Position numbers and translations under genes: made by a program
Notes under the pieces: model-generated
What the model was told of the DNA's origin: nothing
The model's database searches: none
What the model saw: the letters and a program-made list of their open reading frames with translations, nothing else
In this document: positions 53,715 to 63,456 of the stretch, piece by piece
How the letters are laid out: the number at the start of each line of letters is the position of its first letter
How positions within the stretch are numbered: the stretch's first letter is position 1
DNA from: Xenophilus aerolatus
GTDB lineage: Bacteria; Pseudomonadota; Gammaproteobacteria; Burkholderiales; Burkholderiaceae_C
Direction of reading: 5' to 3'
Assembly: GCA_029968055.1 (NCBI GenBank)
Contig: JASCNX010000001.1
Location: 620,001 to 684,000, forward strand
DNA length: 64,000 nucleotides

Positions 53715-54614
53715 TCATTTGCGGCGGCGGCGCGTGACCTTCACCACCACGTGCATGCCCTCGTAGGCGTCGGCCTCGCCGAACCAGCTGCCGCTGATCG
53801 GTGGCGCGAAGGCCGGGTCGCGCGCGACGCCGACGCGGATCAGGCGCCCGCTGCCCATGAGGTTGTTGGTGGGATCGAAGGCGACCCAGCCTGCGCCGGG
53901 CAGGTAGGCCTGCAGCCAGGCATGCGTGGCACCGGCGCCGACGATGCTCTCGCCCGGCTCCTGCACACCGGTGTCGAGCATCGCGTCGTAGAGGTAGCCC
54001 GACACGAAGCGCGTGGCGATGCCCAGCCGGCGTGCGGCCTCCATCATCAGCAGCGCGTAGTCGCGGCAGCTGCCGCCGCCCACGGCGAGGGTTTCCAGCG
54101 GTGTCTGCGTGCCTTCCTCGTCGCGCGCCTGGTAGGTGAGGCTCTGGTTGATGTGGGCGTTCATGCGCGTGAGCGTCTCGCGCGTGCTGTTGGGCTGGTC
54201 GCTGTGCAGGAACTGGTGCGCCCAGCGGATCAGGGTGCCGTCGGGGTCGTCGTGGTGCGGGCGCAGGTAGTGCTCCAGGTCCAGCCGTTCCTGCATCGAG
54301 TAGGCGAAGGGCAGGAACTCGGCGGCCGGGTCGAGCTGCAGTTCGTCCTCGGGCGAAGGGACGTGCTCGATGGTGAACGAGCAGGCGATGGTGAGTTCGG
54401 TGGCCTGGCCCTGCGGCTGCACCAGCGCCACCGAATTGGAGTGCGGGTCCTGGATCATGCGCACGTGTGCCTGCGGACTGACCCGCAGGTCGGTGGCGAG
54501 CACACGCAGGTCGTGGCTGTCACGCGGGCGGAACATCACCCGGTGCTGCCCGAAGCTCACCGGCTCCCGATAGCGGTAGGTGGTGGTGTGCAGGATGTCG
54601 TAGTGGGTCGCCAT
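53715..54614 (-). CDS. transglutaminase-like cysteine protease family protein
   Basis: A 299-residue protein with the bacterial transglutaminase N-terminal beta domain (YDILHTTTYRYREPVSFGQHRVMFRPRDSHD) and core. The catalytic triad is visible: Cys in VGGGSCRDYALLMMEAARRLGI, His in GATHAWLQAYLPGAGW and Asp in VAFDPTNN. Members act as peptidases or amide hydrolases; the substrate is unknown. The start is the ATG at 54614. Confidence 0.9.
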   Translation of the reverse strand: MATHYDILHTTTYRYREPVSFGQHRVMFRPRDSHDLRVLATDLRVSPQAHVRMIQDPHSNSVALVQPQGQATELTIACSFTIEHVPSPEDELQLDPAAEFLPFAYSMQERLDLEHYLRPHHDDPDGTLIRWAHQFLHSDQPNSTRETLTRMNAHINQSLTYQARDEEGTQTPLETLAVGGGSCRDYALLMMEAARRLGIATRFVSGYLYDAMLDTGVQEPGESIVGAGATHAWLQAYLPGAGWVAFDPTNNLMGSGRLIRVGVARDPAFAPPISGSWFGEADAYEGMHVVVKVTRRRRK

Positions 54615-54654
54615 GGCAGGGATTGTCGTCGGCTGCCGTGCAGCGCCGCTTTGT

Positions 54655-56529
54655 TCAGGCGCGCACGCGCGAGGTGTCGAGCGCGCGCGCCAGGTTGGCG
54701 GCCACCGGCAGCGGCTCGCCATGCCAGCGCGCGGCCAGCAGTTCGGCGCACAGCGCCGCGAAGCTCAGGCCGCGCGAGCCCATCGCGGTGCTGACCCACA
54801 GGCCCGGGGCGGCGCCGGGCACCGGACCGACCAGCGGGCGCCGGTCGGCCGAGGCGCATCGCACGCCGGCCCAGGCCTGCAGCTCGCCGCGCACGGCCTG
54901 CTGGCGCGCCAGGGCGGCCACGGCGGGATGCAGGCGCTCCAGGCGCTCGAGGTTGAATTCGGTGTCGTCCGGGCGCAGCGCGCGGTCCTCGTCGCCGGGC
55001 GAAAAGGTCGAGCCGCTGAGCCAGCGCCGGCCGCCCCCGGGCAGCGGCACGTCGGGTACCAGGTGGCCGTCGCCGTTGAGCGGCACGGTGGGCAGGCCGA
55101 CGCGGTCGCCGCTCGCCGGCATCGGTCCGTGCACGAGCTGGCCGCGCACCGGTTGCAGGGGCAGCGTGCCGACCAGCAGCGAGCGCGTGCCGTGGCCGCC
55201 CGCGAGCACCAGGCGATCGCCCTCGGCCAGGAGGGTGCCCTGCGCATCGAGGGCCTGCCAGCGGCCCGCCGCCGTCGAGGCCACCCGCGCGATGCCGGCG
55301 TTGCCGACGAAGCGCACGCCCGGTGTTCCCAGCCAGGCCGCCACCAGCGCGGCCGGGCGCACCCAGCCGGCGTGCGTGTGCCAGAGGGCGGGCGTGTCCG
55401 GGGGCAGGGCGGCGCGGGCGCACTGCGCGCCATCGACGGTCCACGAGTCGTTGGGGCCGTCCGCCTGCCAACCGGGCGGCAGGCGCAGCGCGGCGGCGCC
55501 GGCGCGACGCTCCAGCACGCCCTCGCACTGCCAGTCGGTGCCGGCGCCGTCGGCCAGCAGCGACTGCACCTGCTGCCAGCCCAGCCGTGCGCCCGCACGG
55601 GTCAGGCGCGAGAGCAGGGCATCGTCGGGCGACACATGCGGCGCCAGCACGGCCGCGGGAGCGCCCGATGCGCCGGCGGCCGGATGCGCCGCCGCGTCGA
55701 GCACGGTCACGCGCCAGCCGCGTCGTGCCAGGCTGGCGGCCACGGCCGCACCGGCGAGGCCCGCGCCGACCACCACGCACTCACCGGGCGCCGCCGCGCG
55801 GTGTGGATCGGCTGGCGGCCGGCGCGGCTGCCAGGCCGGCGCGTAGCGGCCGCGCAGGCAGTCGCGCTTCGGCGGCAGGCCGGGGGCCTTCTCGACCACG
55901 AAGCCCAGCGGTGCCAGCGCATCGCGCACGGCACGCGCGATGGTCCAGGTGGCGACGCCGGTGCCCGGGCGCGCGAACCGGGCGACGGCCTTGAGCACCT
56001 CGGGCGTCCACATCCGAGGATTCTTCTGCGGGCTGAAGCCGTCGAGGAAGATGCTGTCGGCGTCGAAGGGCTGCATCGCGCGCAAGGTCGGCTGCACCTC
56101 GCCCACGCACAGCGTGAGCATCACCCGGCCTTGGTCGAACACCAGCCGGTGGCAGCCCGGCAGCAGCCCGTGCCACTGCGCGGCCAGCTCGGCGCCCAGG
56201 GCGGCCAGCGCCGGTCCCTGCGCAGCAACGGCGCGCAGGAGGTCGGCCGCCGAGACCGGGAAAGCCTCGATCGAGACGAAGTGCAGCAGGCCCGGCCGCG
56301 CGGGGTCGTCGCGCCAGGCCTGCCAGCTTGTCAGGAAATTGAGGCCCAGGCCAAACCCTGTTTCGAGAATCCGCCATTGCGGCGCATTCGCCCACGCGCC
56401 CGGCAGCCCGCAGCCACCGAGGAACACATGCCGTGCCTGCGCGACGGCGCCGGCTTCGGAGTGATAACCCTCCTGGAAACGGGCGCTGAACGGGCGTCCG
56501 TCAGGCTGCCATTCGACGGGTTCGGTCAT
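54655..56529 (-). CDS. mnmC: bifunctional tRNA mnm5s2U biosynthesis protein MnmC
   Basis: A 624-residue two-domain enzyme for the last steps of 5-methylaminomethyl-2-thiouridine in tRNA wobble positions. N-terminal methyltransferase domain: PVEWQPDGRPFSARFQEGYHS, GFGLGLNFLTSWQAW and FLDGFSPQKNPRMWTPE. C-terminal FAD domain from about residue 245: ECVVVGAGLAGAAVAASLARRG, and the end GLWVSTAMGSRGLSFAALCAELLAA. Start at MTEPVEW; 17 more codons are open upstream. Confidence 0.94.
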   Translation of the reverse strand: MTEPVEWQPDGRPFSARFQEGYHSEAGAVAQARHVFLGGCGLPGAWANAPQWRILETGFGLGLNFLTSWQAWRDDPARPGLLHFVSIEAFPVSAADLLRAVAAQGPALAALGAELAAQWHGLLPGCHRLVFDQGRVMLTLCVGEVQPTLRAMQPFDADSIFLDGFSPQKNPRMWTPEVLKAVARFARPGTGVATWTIARAVRDALAPLGFVVEKAPGLPPKRDCLRGRYAPAWQPRRPPADPHRAAAPGECVVVGAGLAGAAVAASLARRGWRVTVLDAAAHPAAGASGAPAAVLAPHVSPDDALLSRLTRAGARLGWQQVQSLLADGAGTDWQCEGVLERRAGAAALRLPPGWQADGPNDSWTVDGAQCARAALPPDTPALWHTHAGWVRPAALVAAWLGTPGVRFVGNAGIARVASTAAGRWQALDAQGTLLAEGDRLVLAGGHGTRSLLVGTLPLQPVRGQLVHGPMPASGDRVGLPTVPLNGDGHLVPDVPLPGGGRRWLSGSTFSPGDEDRALRPDDTEFNLERLERLHPAVAALARQQAVRGELQAWAGVRCASADRRPLVGPVPGAAPGLWVSTAMGSRGLSFAALCAELLAARWHGEPLPVAANLARALDTSRVRA

Positions 56530-56617
56530 CGGAACGAGGAGGAGGCGAGGCGCCGGCAGTGCTCGCGGCGCGGCCGTCAAGGCGCCGGCGCACAGAGAAC
56601 GCGCGCCGGCTCGGGCG

Positions 56618-56896
56618 TCAGGCGCTCGGCGGCACGTACCCCTGCGCCACGTCGGCGCCCTCGCCGAAGAAGTGCTTCTCCATCTGCCGCGCCAGGTACT
56701 GGCGGGCGCGCTGGTCCGCCAGGTTCAGGCGGTTCTCGTTGACCAGCATGGTCTGCTGCTTGAGCCAGGCGGCCCAGGCTTCCTTGCTGACGTTTTCCCA
56801 GATGCGCTTGCCCAGCTCGGTGTGGGGCGGGTAGGGGGGGAGATCGAGCCCTTCGGCCTCTCGGCCGAGCTTGATGCAGTGGACCATGCGTGCCAT
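56618..56896 (-). CDS. Fe(2+)-trafficking / oxidative damage protection protein (YggX)
   Basis: A 92-residue YggX-family protein: [55 protein letters not shown]. It protects iron-sulfur proteins from oxidation and helps move iron. It lies alone between mnmC and the divergent sulfate-binding protein gene. Confidence 0.95.
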   Translation of the reverse strand: MARMVHCIKLGREAEGLDLPPYPPHTELGKRIWENVSKEAWAAWLKQQTMLVNENRLNLADQRARQYLARQMEKHFFGEGADVAQGYVPPSA

Positions 56897-56997
56897 GCGG
56901 TGCCTCTTCGGTGTGGGTGGCGCGGCGGGCGCTGGGCCGCCGCCTTAGTTGATTTCGCTATTTAGAACTGAAAACTCGGTCGTTCCAGATTCTTTAT

Positions 56998-57013
56998 GCG
57001 TTCTTGAGAATGC
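56998..57013. promoter_or_regulatory. AT-rich region with a dyad upstream of the sulfate-binding protein gene
   Basis: The 56945-57048 stretch is the most AT-rich part of the neighbourhood and should hold the promoter. GCGTTCTTGAGAATGC at 56998-57013 is an inverted repeat with one mismatch. TTTATGCG just before it recalls the TTATGCG of the cysH and cysI blocks, so CysB control is possible but weakly supported. Confidence 0.35.
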
Positions 57014-57048
57014 AAGGCATCGACGTTATGCCTTTTTCGAGCACAAAC

Positions 57049-58092
57049 ATGAACCTCCGCCGCGACTTTATCAAGCTTTCCCTGGTGGCCGCAGCGGCCT
57101 CGGGCCTGACCCTGGCGGCGTCGTTGCCGGCCGTGGCGCAGGTGCAGGGCAATACCGTCAACCTGCTCAACGTGTCGTACGACCCGACGCGCGAGCTCTA
57201 CGTCGACTACAACAAGGCCTTCGCCAAGTACTGGAAGGGCAAGACCGGCCAGGATGTGGTGGTCAAGCAGTCGCACGGCGGCTCGGGCAAGCAGGCGCGC
57301 TCGATCATCGACGGGCTGGAAGCCGACGTCGCCACGCTGGCCCTGGCCGGCGACACCGATGCCCTGGTCAGCCACGGCGGCCTGGTCAAGCCCGACTGGC
57401 AGAAGCGCCTGCCGCACAACAGCTCGCCCTACACCTCGACCATCGTGTTCCTGGTGAAGAAGGGCAACCCCAAGGGCCTGAAGGACTGGGACGACCTGGT
57501 CAAGCCGGGCGTGCAGGTCATCACCCCCAACCCCAAGACCTCGGGCGGCGCGCGCTGGAACTACCTGGCCGCCTGGGAATTCGCCAAGCGCAAGTACGGC
57601 GGCGATGCCAAGGCGAAGGACTTCGTCGGCAACCTCTACAAGAACGTCCCGGTGCTCGACACCGGCGCGCGCGGCAGCACGATCACCTTCGTGCAGCGTG
57701 GCGTGGGCGACGTGCTGCTGGCCTGGGAGAACGAGGCCTTCCTCGCGATCAAGGAATTCGGACCGGACAAGTTCGACATCGTCGTGCCCTCGATCTCCAT
57801 CCTGGCCGAGCCGGCCGTGACGGTGGTCGACAAGGTCGCCGACAAGCACGGCACCCGCGCCGTGGCCGAGGAATACCTCAAGTACTGGTACACCGACGAA
57901 GGCCAGGACATCGCCGGCCGCAACTATTACCGCCCGACCGCCGACAAGGCCAAGGCGAAATACGCCAACCAGTTCCCCAAGCTGGCGCTCTTCACCATCG
58001 ACGAGGCCTTCGGCGGCTGGACGCAGGCCGACAAGGCGCACTTCGCCGACGGCGGCAGCTTCGACCAGATCTACACCAACAAGCAGAAGTGA
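57049..58092 (+). CDS. sulfate ABC transporter substrate-binding protein
   Basis: A 347-residue Sbp/CysP-family protein. Signal peptide [28 protein letters not shown]; then [57 protein letters not shown] and [16 protein letters not shown], the sulfate-binding signatures. It binds sulfate in the periplasm. The matching permease and ATPase genes (cysTWA) are not in the window; it heads the ssu region instead. ATG 57049 gives the best signal peptide; ATG 57028 is possible. Confidence 0.92.
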   Translation: MNLRRDFIKLSLVAAAASGLTLAASLPAVAQVQGNTVNLLNVSYDPTRELYVDYNKAFAKYWKGKTGQDVVVKQSHGGSGKQARSIIDGLEADVATLALAGDTDALVSHGGLVKPDWQKRLPHNSSPYTSTIVFLVKKGNPKGLKDWDDLVKPGVQVITPNPKTSGGARWNYLAAWEFAKRKYGGDAKAKDFVGNLYKNVPVLDTGARGSTITFVQRGVGDVLLAWENEAFLAIKEFGPDKFDIVVPSISILAEPAVTVVDKVADKHGTRAVAEEYLKYWYTDEGQDIAGRNYYRPTADKAKAKYANQFPKLALFTIDEAFGGWTQADKAHFADGGSFDQIYTNKQK

Positions 58093-58105
58093 ACCTCGGC
58101 ACGCA

Positions 58106-58122
58106 GAGGTCCCCGGGACCTC
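58106..58122 (+). repeat. tight palindrome after the sulfate-binding protein gene
   Basis: GAGGTCCC-C-GGGACCTC is a perfect 8-bp inverted repeat with one central base, 14 bp after the stop and 85 bp before ssuE. It might separate the two transcripts or be a protein site. Confidence 0.4.
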
Positions 58123-58206
58123 CGCGGGGGCCTGTCCATGGCGGGTGGCGCCCGAACGGCGTGCGCTGCAAGCCGGTCTCCTCTTCCATTTTCCTGAGAG
58201 CGTCCG

Positions 58207-58794
58207 ATGTCTGTGCTGTTGCTGGCGGGTAGCCCGTCCTCGCCGTCGCGGTCCGCCGCGCTGCTCGACGCCGTGGCCGACCGGCTGGCGCGCCGCGGCG
58301 TGGGCACCGACGTCCTGGCCGTGCGCGACCTGCCGGCCGCGGCCCTGCTGGCGGCCGACACCAGCCACCACACCGTGCAGCTGGCGGTCGACCGCATCGC
58401 GAAGGCGCAGGCCATCGTGGTGGCCACGCCGGTCTACAAGGCGGCCTACAGCGGGCTGCTGAAGGTCTTCCTCGACCTGTTGCCGCAGACCGCCCTGCGC
58501 GGCAAGGCGGTGCTGCCACTGGCCACGGGCGGCAGCCCGCACCACATGCTGGCGCTCGATTACGCGCTGCGGCCGGTGCTCAATGCGCTGGGCGCGCGCC
58601 ACATCCTGCCCGGCGTCTACGCGAGCGATGCCCAGGTCACGCTCACGCCCGAAGGGGCCTACCAGCTGCAGGTCGATCTGTTCGACCGCCTGGCCGAAGC
58701 CGTCGACACGCTGGCCGTGGAGGGTCTGGCGCTCGGCCCGCGCGCAGGCGCCTTCGCGCCGGTGCACTTCTCGCAGGTGCGATGTAGCGTCTGA
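58207..58794 (+). CDS. ssuE: NADPH-dependent FMN reductase
   Basis: A 195-residue flavodoxin-fold FMN reductase: LLAGSPSSPSRSAALLDAVAD (phosphate loop), IVVATPVYKAAYSGLLKVFLDLLPQTALRGKAVLPLATGGSPHHMLALDYALRPVLNALGA. It supplies reduced FMN to the sulfonate monooxygenase SsuD, whose gene lies downstream on the same strand. Confidence 0.93.
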   Translation: MSVLLLAGSPSSPSRSAALLDAVADRLARRGVGTDVLAVRDLPAAALLAADTSHHTVQLAVDRIAKAQAIVVATPVYKAAYSGLLKVFLDLLPQTALRGKAVLPLATGGSPHHMLALDYALRPVLNALGARHILPGVYASDAQVTLTPEGAYQLQVDLFDRLAEAVDTLAVEGLALGPRAGAFAPVHFSQVRCSV

Positions 58795-58899
58795 CGCCGT
58801 CGCCCAAACCCAACCTCCCACCCGCCGTTTTCTTCCCAACCGCGCCGCCGCAAGGCGCGGGACGGGCGGAGCCTTGCCCGAAACACGCCAGGACCTGTC

Positions 58900-59034
58900 A
58901 TGCCTCCCATCCTCACCGACCACCTTCCCGCCGCGCAGCCGCGGTCCCGCCTGCACGCGACCGCCGATGCCCTGGCGGGCCTGCTGTTCGTCGCCGTCCT
59001 CGCGTTCGTCGGCCCCCTGGGCGCATTGGCCTGA
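58900..59034 (+). CDS. small membrane protein in the ssu operon, 44 residues
   Basis: A 44-residue frame starting PPILTDHLPAAQPRSRLH and ending in a single hydrophobic helix (ALAGLLFVAVLAFVGPLGAL). AGGA lies 6 bp upstream of the ATG, third codon positions are nearly all G or C, and the stop is 13 bp before ssuA. I know no family for it. It could be an accessory membrane peptide of the sulfonate system. Confidence 0.6.
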   Translation: MPPILTDHLPAAQPRSRLHATADALAGLLFVAVLAFVGPLGALA

Positions 59035-59047
59035 AGGCCAGCCGACG

Positions 59048-60025
59048 ATGAACGAGGTACATGCCATGGTCTCGACCCCTTCGCTGTCCCGCCGCCGCCT
59101 GCTGCGCGCGGCCGCGGCCCTTCCGGTCATCGCAGGCGCCCCGGCCTTCGCCCAGGGCGCGGCGCGCACGCTGCGCATCGGCAACCAGAAGGGCTACCTC
59201 AGCCTGTTGAAAGGCCGCGGCACGCTGGAGCAGCGCCTCGCCCCGCTGAAGGTGTCGGTCAAATGGACCGAGTTCACCGCCGGCCCGGTGCAGCTGGAGG
59301 CGCTGAACGTCGGTTCGATCGACTTCGGTGATGTCGGCGAGGCGCCGCCGATCTTCGCGCAGGCCGCCGGCGCACCGCTGGCCTACGTGGCCGCGACGGT
59401 GCCGCGCCCGCAGTCCGAGGCGGTGCTCGTGCCCAAGGGGTCGGCCATCCGCAGCGTCGCTGACCTGAAGGGCAAGAAGGTCGCCTTCAACAAGGGCAGC
59501 AACGTCCACTACTTCCTGGTCAAGCTGCTGCAAAAGCATGGCTTGCAGTACGCCGACGTGAACGCCGTCTTTTTGCCGCCGGCCGACGCGCGCGCCGCCT
59601 TCGAGAAGGGCTCGATCGACGCCTGGGTCATCTGGGACCCGTTCCTCGCCGCGGCCGAAAAGTCGCTCGACGCCAGGGTGCTGGCCGACGCCACGGGCGT
59701 GGTCGGCAACCGGGCCTACTACTTCTCGTCGCTCGACTACGCGTCCAGGAACGCCGACATGATCAAGGTGCTGATCGAAGAGCTCGACAAGATCGACCAG
59801 TGGGGCAAGGACCACCGCGGCGAACTCGCGGGCGAGCTGGCGCAGATCTGGGGCCTGCCCAGGCCGGTGGTCGACCTGACGATCGGGCGTTCGCAGTTCG
59901 GCACCGGCCCGATCACCCGGGCCATCCTGGGCGAGCAGCAGCAGATCGCCGAGACCTTCTTCGATCTCAAGCTGATTCCCAAGCGCATCAACGTGCTCGA
60001 GGCGGCAGCGCCCGGCCTGGCCTGA
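59048..60025 (+). CDS. ssuA: aliphatic sulfonate ABC transporter substrate-binding protein 1
   Basis: A 325-residue SsuA-family protein. A twin-arginine-type leader ([25 protein letters not shown]) is followed by [61 protein letters not shown] and [17 protein letters not shown], the SsuA marks. It binds alkanesulfonates. ATG 59066 is an alternative start. A second paralogue lies at 62396. Confidence 0.93.
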   Translation: MNEVHAMVSTPSLSRRRLLRAAAALPVIAGAPAFAQGAARTLRIGNQKGYLSLLKGRGTLEQRLAPLKVSVKWTEFTAGPVQLEALNVGSIDFGDVGEAPPIFAQAAGAPLAYVAATVPRPQSEAVLVPKGSAIRSVADLKGKKVAFNKGSNVHYFLVKLLQKHGLQYADVNAVFLPPADARAAFEKGSIDAWVIWDPFLAAAEKSLDARVLADATGVVGNRAYYFSSLDYASRNADMIKVLIEELDKIDQWGKDHRGELAGELAQIWGLPRPVVDLTIGRSQFGTGPITRAILGEQQQIAETFFDLKLIPKRINVLEAAAPGLA

Positions 60026-60037
60026 GGAGAGGTCGGC

Positions 60038-60250
60038 GTGGGTTCCCGTTTCGTGGTCCCTTCCTCGCCCGCCCAGCAGGCACTGCGCGTGCTGGGCGTC
60101 ACCGTGGTCGCCTGGGGCATCAAGCTGCCCTCGGCCCATGCCGTGGCCCGGCGAGCGCCGCACGGCTACGTGCCGGTGCGCGCGCTGCGCCGGCTCGGCG
60201 CGGCGACCACCATCGCGCCCCCGACGCGTTTTCTGGCGCACTCCTGGTAG
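60038..60250 (+). CDS. hypothetical protein in the ssu operon, 70 residues
   Basis: A 70-residue frame between ssuA and ssuD (12 and 19 bp gaps), starting GTG with GAGGAGAGG upstream. Sequence [27 protein letters not shown] is hydrophobic at first and arginine-rich later. Codon third positions are almost all G or C as in true genes here. No family recognised. Confidence 0.55.
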   Translation: MGSRFVVPSSPAQQALRVLGVTVVAWGIKLPSAHAVARRAPHGYVPVRALRRLGAATTIAPPTRFLAHSW

Positions 60251-60269
60251 GCGCAAAGGATTTCTTCCC

Positions 60270-61439
60270 ATGCAGATCTTCTGGTTTCTTCCCACCCACG
60301 GCGACAGCCGCTACCTCGGCAGCACCGAGGGCGCGCGCCCGGTCGATCTGGCCTACCTGCAGCAGGTGGCCGGCGCGGCCGACACGCTCGGCTACGAGGG
60401 CGTGCTGATCCCCACGGGGCGCTCCTGCGAAGACCCGTGGGTGATCGCGTCCAGCCTGATCGCCGCGACCCGCAGGCTCAAGTTCCTGGTCGCGGTACGG
60501 CCCGGCCTGCACCAGCCGGCGCTGGCCGCGCGCATGGCCGCGACCTTCGACCGGCTGTCGGGCGGACGCCTGCTGGTCAACCTCGTCACCGGCGGCGACC
60601 GCGCGGAGCTGGAGGGCGACGGCGTGTTCCTCGACCATGCGGCACGCTACGAGCAGTCGGCCGAATTCATCCGCATCTGGCGCGAGGTCATCGCGCGCAG
60701 CCACGACGGGCAGGCCTTCGATTACGACGGCCGGCACCTGCAGGTCAAGGGCGCGAAGCTGCTGTTCCCGCCGGTGCAGAAGCCGCACCCGCCGGTGTGG
60801 TTCGGCGGTTCGTCCGCGGCCGCGCACGACCTCGCGGCCGAGCAGGTCGACCGCTACCTGACCTGGGGCGAGACGCCCGACGAGGTGGCCAAGAAGATCG
60901 CCGACGTGCGGGCGAGGGCGGAGGGCAAGGGCCGTCGCGTCGAGTTCGGCATCCGCCTGCATGTGATCGTGCGCGAGACCGAGCAGGAGGCCTGGCAGGC
61001 CGCCGATTCGCTCATCAGCCGGGTCGACGATTCCACGGTGATTCGCGCGCAAGCGGCCTTCGCCAACATGGATTCCGAAGGACAGCGCCGCATGGCCGCG
61101 CTGCACCGTGGGGGCGCCAACCGCAGCCGCGAGGCGCTGGAGATCAGCCCCAACCTGTGGGCCGGCGTGGGCCTGGTGCGCGGCGGCGCCGGCACGGCGC
61201 TGGTCGGCAGTCCCGAGCAGGTCGCGGCCCGCATCGAGGAATACGCCGAGCTGGGCATCGACGCCTTCATCCTCTCGGGCTACCCCCATCTGGAAGAGGC
61301 CTACCGCTTCGCCGAGCTCGTGTTCCCGCTGCTGCCGCGACGCGTGCAGCAGCGCCTGTCGGGCGGCTCGCTCACTGGCCCCTTCGGCGAAGTCGTCGCC
61401 AACGTCGACGCCCCTTCGCGCCTGCGCGCCCAAAGTTGA
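60270..61439 (+). CDS. ssuD: FMNH2-dependent alkanesulfonate monooxygenase
   Basis: A 389-residue luciferase-like monooxygenase that splits alkanesulfonates to aldehyde and sulfite. SsuD marks: [33 protein letters not shown] at the start, [37 protein letters not shown], and [23 protein letters not shown]. It uses FMNH2 from SsuE. The ATG at 60270 is the conserved start. The sulfite made can feed CysI. Confidence 0.95.
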   Translation: MQIFWFLPTHGDSRYLGSTEGARPVDLAYLQQVAGAADTLGYEGVLIPTGRSCEDPWVIASSLIAATRRLKFLVAVRPGLHQPALAARMAATFDRLSGGRLLVNLVTGGDRAELEGDGVFLDHAARYEQSAEFIRIWREVIARSHDGQAFDYDGRHLQVKGAKLLFPPVQKPHPPVWFGGSSAAAHDLAAEQVDRYLTWGETPDEVAKKIADVRARAEGKGRRVEFGIRLHVIVRETEQEAWQAADSLISRVDDSTVIRAQAAFANMDSEGQRRMAALHRGGANRSREALEISPNLWAGVGLVRGGAGTALVGSPEQVAARIEEYAELGIDAFILSGYPHLEEAYRFAELVFPLLPRRVQQRLSGGSLTGPFGEVVANVDAPSRLRAQS

Positions 61440-61463
61440 TGAAGCACCCGTGGCCATACCCCG

Positions 61464-61524
61464 CCGTTCGCGCTGAGCTTGTCGAAGCGCCGCACCCCGG
61501 CTTCGACAAGCTCAGCCCGAACGG
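61464..61524. repeat. REP-like hairpin, copy C, inside the ssu operon
   Basis: CCGTTCGCGCTGAGCTTGTC then GAAGC at 61464-61488 pairs with GCTTCGACAAGCTCAGCCCG then AACGG at 61500-61524 over an 11-base loop. It is the same element as copy A near 39400. Its place between ssuD and ssuC may lower expression of the transporter part. Confidence 0.8.
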
Positions 61525-61554
61525 CTTGTCGTCCTGAACACCTTCGCGTTTCAC

Positions 61555-62385
61555 ATGACCGAACAAGTCCAACCCGTGCCCCTGAGCACACCCTCCCTCG
61601 GCGGGGCCAAGGCCTTCGTGGCCCAGATCGGCCACCGCCTCGTGCCCTGGCTCGTGCCCATCGGCCTCATCGTCGCCTGGCAGATCGCCTCGTCGCTCGG
61701 CTGGCTGTCCACCCGTGTTCTGCCGGCGCCCGTCGACGTGGTCAAGGCGGCGTGGTCGCTCACCGTGTCGGGCGAGCTGTGGACCCACGTCAAGGTCAGT
61801 GCCGGCCGTGCGCTGCTGGGCCTGGCCATCGGCGGTGGCGCCGGGCTGACGCTGGGCCTGCTTACCGGCTCGGTGAAGTTCTTCGAGACGCTGCTCGACT
61901 CCACCATCCAGATGGTGCGCAACATCCCGGCGCTGGCCCTCATCCCGCTGGTGATCCTGTGGTTCGGCATCGATGAGACGGCCAAGCTGTTCCTCATCAG
62001 CGTGTCGGTGTTCTTCCCGATCTACCTCAACACCTTCCACGGCATCCGCAACGTCGACCCGCAGCTCATCGAGATGGGCCGCACCTACGGCCTCACGCGC
62101 TGGCAGCTGTATCGCGACGTGATCCTGCCCGGCGCGCTGTCGTCCATCCTGGTGGGCCTGCGCTTCTCGCTCGGGCTGATGTGGGTGATCCTGATCGTGG
62201 CCGAAACCATCTCGGCGCAGGCCGGCATCGGCTACCTGACGATGAACGCCCGCGAGTTCCTGCAGACCGACGTGGTGCTGGTCGGCATCCTGCTCTACGC
62301 GCTGCTGGGCAAGCTGGCCGACGTGTTCGCCCGTGCCCTGGAGCATTGGTGGCTGCGCTGGCATCCGGGCTACCAGGCGAAGTGA
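61555..62385 (+). CDS. ssuC: aliphatic sulfonate ABC transporter permease
   Basis: A 276-residue permease with about six hydrophobic segments (LVPWLVPIGLIVAWQIA, ALLGLAIGGGAGLTLGLL, LIPLVILWFGI, LFLISVSVFFPIYLN). The EAA loop is LIEMGRTYGLTRWQLYRDVILPGALSSILVGLR. It forms the channel for sulfonates with ATPase SsuB. ssuA2 follows after 10 bp. Confidence 0.94.
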   Translation: MTEQVQPVPLSTPSLGGAKAFVAQIGHRLVPWLVPIGLIVAWQIASSLGWLSTRVLPAPVDVVKAAWSLTVSGELWTHVKVSAGRALLGLAIGGGAGLTLGLLTGSVKFFETLLDSTIQMVRNIPALALIPLVILWFGIDETAKLFLISVSVFFPIYLNTFHGIRNVDPQLIEMGRTYGLTRWQLYRDVILPGALSSILVGLRFSLGLMWVILIVAETISAQAGIGYLTMNAREFLQTDVVLVGILLYALLGKLADVFARALEHWWLRWHPGYQAK

Positions 62386-62395
62386 GGGCGCAGCC

Positions 62396-63361
62396 ATGAA
62401 GAACATCCTTCGACCCACCCGCCGCGAGGCGCTCGGCATGGCCGCGGCGCTGGCCACCGGAGCCGCCTGGGCGCAGGGCGCCGCCGCGCAGACCGTGCGC
62501 ATCGGCTACCAGAAGTCGTCCACGCTGATCGCGGTGCTCAAGATCCAGGGCACGCTCGAGAAGCAGCTCGCACCGCTGGGCGTCAAGCCGAGCTGGCACG
62601 AGTTCACCAGCGGCCTGCCGCTGCTGGAGGCCCTGAACCTGGACAACGTGGACGTCAGCGCCGACGTGGCCGACACCGTGCCCGTGTTCGCACAGGCCGC
62701 GGGCGCCAAGCTCACCTTCGTCGCGCAGGAGGCGCCGTCGCCGACGGCGCAGGCCATCCTGGTCAAGGCCGACTCGCCGCTGAAGACACTGGCCGACCTG
62801 AAGGGCCGCAAGGTGGGGTTCGCCAAGGCGGCCGGCGTGCATTACCTGCTGCTGGCCGCGCTGGAGAAGGCCGGCCTGTCTTTCAAGGACATCGAGCCGG
62901 CCTATCTCACGCCGGCCGACGGCCGGGCCGCCTTCGAGCGCGGCGCCATCGACGCCTGGGTGGTGTGGGACCCCTTCCTGTCGGCCGCCGAGCGCCAGTC
63001 GGGTGCCCGCGTGCTGGCCGACGGCACGGGCCTCGCCTCGTACCAGCGCTACTACCTGGCCAGCACCCGTTTCGCGCGCCTGCAGCCGCAGGTGCTCGGC
63101 GTGCTGTACGCCGAGCTCGAGAAGACCGGCCGCTGGGTCAAGCAGAACCCGCGCGAAGCGGCAGCGCTGCTTGCCCCGTTCTGGGGCCTGGACGCGGCCA
63201 TCGTCGAGCAGGCCAACGCCCGACGCAGCTACGCCGTGCGGCCCGCCACCCGCGAGCTGATCGGCGAGCAGCAGCGCATCGCCGACGCCTTCTTTGCCGA
63301 GAAGCTGTTGCCCAAGAAGGTCGACGCGCTCGACATCGACCTGTTCAAGCCGCCGGCCTGA
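62396..63361 (+). CDS. aliphatic sulfonate ABC transporter substrate-binding protein 2
   Basis: A 321-residue SsuA paralogue: leader [21 protein letters not shown], then [70 protein letters not shown] and [17 protein letters not shown]. It shares the same layout as the protein at 59048 but differs in the ligand-side loop ([14 protein letters not shown] against [13 protein letters not shown]), so it may bind other sulfonates or a nitrate/taurine-like ligand. Confidence 0.92.
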   Translation: MKNILRPTRREALGMAAALATGAAWAQGAAAQTVRIGYQKSSTLIAVLKIQGTLEKQLAPLGVKPSWHEFTSGLPLLEALNLDNVDVSADVADTVPVFAQAAGAKLTFVAQEAPSPTAQAILVKADSPLKTLADLKGRKVGFAKAAGVHYLLLAALEKAGLSFKDIEPAYLTPADGRAAFERGAIDAWVVWDPFLSAAERQSGARVLADGTGLASYQRYYLASTRFARLQPQVLGVLYAELEKTGRWVKQNPREAAALLAPFWGLDAAIVEQANARRSYAVRPATRELIGEQQRIADAFFAEKLLPKKVDALDIDLFKPPA

Positions 63362-63456
63362 TTGCCATGAAACCCGCCACCCGCCACCTGCGCGCCCTGT
63401 CGCTCTTCACCGAGTACGGCGCCTGGGAGGCGGCGGCCACCTGGAGTCCCGAACCC

